Shown piece after piece: positions 62,927 to 64,000 of a DNA stretch of 64,000 bases. The notes beneath the pieces were generated by a model that had not been told where the DNA came from, ran no database searches, and saw only the letters and a program-made list of their open reading frames with translations. The position numbers were made by a program, and so were the translations under genes. Location of the stretch: assembly GCF_023856365.1 (NCBI RefSeq), contig NC_064542.1, forward strand, positions 6,193,363-6,257,362, in the 5' to 3' direction. This DNA comes from Brienomyrus brachyistius. Lineage: Eukaryota; Chordata; Actinopteri; Osteoglossiformes; Mormyridae. Numbering within the stretch: the first letter of the stretch is position 1; each line of letters begins with the position of its first letter.

Positions 62927-64000
62927 GGAATGCGGCAGTCTCCTTTAGCAGGTAGTCAGCTCTACAACTTTTACATCCATCCCATAACAACAGTAAGACG
63001 AGAGCACATCAGCTCCTCATAGAAACCATTTGCTTTCCAAAGATGCTGTTTCTTCTGTATGTTTAGAATGAATGTTGTACATATTGATATAACTTTCGTG
63101 TAAATTAGACTGCTAAGGAGTTTGTCTTTCTTAGCAAAGAAATGTCTTCAAAGGTGAAAAAACAGATTTCCAGTCTAATTTTAGTATCCTAATGTTCGGT
63201 TCCACCTGGAAAAGCTGGAGTAATGCTGTAATTTTTTGTGTGCATCTACCCAGCTTACAGTCCGTATTTCACACTATTTCTGATTGTTTTCTCTCCCTGT
63301 TTCCTATCATGTGGGAAGGCTGGCCTGTGGCCCAGGGGTGCAGAGTGTACTTTACTTCTGCCCCCCAAGGCCAGGCAGCTCTTGCTGACACTTATTAGTT
63401 CAGAATGTGGGGGATTTTTTATTTTTTTATTTGCCCAGAATATTTGCTTAATTGGAATGGGATTGTGGTACCGCAAGTTAAAACACAGCCCAAATAGCTG
63501 TGCTCCAGGGAAAAGTTTGCATTTGTTTGCTTGAGAGGAAATGGCTGACATAGTTGAAATTAATTTAACTGTTCCCCCCCCCCCAATTCTCTTGCAGAAG
63601 GTGCTTTGTTCCTCACTAGACTGTTCTTGTGACCTTTACAAAAGGAACTTCCTCTTTAAGTATGATGCATTGGCTAATGAGTGACCTTAAGTGGCAGTCT
63701 GAGCGTGCATCGTACACCTGCGGTGGCAGTTTCTATTTCAGCACAACAAACTACGAATGCTAATCAGTAAATGTCATTTCTGCTCGTTTGTGTAATTTCT
63801 GTGCTTTAACGACTTATTGTTCGATCGGTATGCTTGAGGATTTTTTTCTTGTTCTCTTTATGAATCCAAGGTAGGATCAACTGCTTCTTGATAGAATACA
63901 CATTTATTTATTATTCATATTGTCGTGTTTCTTTATAATTTAACTGCTAGCATCTTTTGTGGTGGAATTTCTGCGGTCAGAGACATTAAACCTTTGATGA
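62927..64000 (+). other. atp6v0e1: atp6v0e1 3' untranslated region, possibly with an intron
   Basis: After the stop codon the sequence reads TTTAGCAG then GTAGTC at 62952, a possible donor. A pyrimidine tract with CTTGCAG ends at 63597, a good acceptor. A spliced 3'UTR exon beginning at 63598 is therefore possible. No AATAAA was seen after the stop, but ATTAAA at 63985-63990 near the window edge could be the polyadenylation signal. No further coding sequence was recognised in this stretch. Confidence 0.35.

Overview
This window is nuclear DNA from a ray-finned (teleost-type) fish. Four vertebrate genes can be read, and the rest is intronic or intergenic DNA with fish-type short interspersed elements (SINEs), fold-back elements, minisatellites, CA/GT microsatellites and many long poly-C/poly-G runs. 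Genes are split by introns, so few open frames of 60 codons or more are real. Protein similarity was judged from family knowledge; no search was run.

Layout. On the minus strand, 13.6-43.2 kb carries three alternative first coding exons of ppp2r2b, the B55-beta regulatory subunit of protein phosphatase 2A: the Bβ1 exon (13648-13717), the mitochondria-targeting Bβ2 exon (35527-35605), and a Bα/Bδ-like exon pair (43025-43102 plus 43206-43215). All three stop after the first base of a codon in the same context (GAA G|GT), so each can join the same common exon. That exon was not found and probably lies beyond the left edge. On this reading 1-13647 is intron and 13.7-43 kb is intron and alternative-promoter territory. 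Further upstream on the minus strand is il17b, a secreted cytokine, in three exons (51585-51608, 51036-51385, 50450-50699; 207 aa).

On the plus strand, rpl26 (54909-57064, 145 aa, with a typical ribosomal-protein promoter) is followed by atp6v0e1 (58201-62926, 81 aa, V-ATPase subunit e). il17b and rpl26 are divergent with about 2.4 kb between them. rpl26 and atp6v0e1 are head-to-tail with about 0.9 kb between polyadenylation signal and promoter. The human orthologues (PPP2R2B, IL17B, RPL26L1, ATP6V0E1) all lie on the long arm of chromosome 5, so the block looks like conserved vertebrate synteny.

The genes do not form a pathway: they are a phosphatase targeting subunit, a cytokine, a ribosomal protein and a proton-pump subunit. 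No CRISPR array, operon, rRNA, intact tRNA gene or viral gene was seen. The most informative points are the three-way N-terminal exon choice of ppp2r2b, the weakly spliced last intron of il17b, the lysosomal-type promoter motifs of atp6v0e1, and several minisatellites and transposon remnants.
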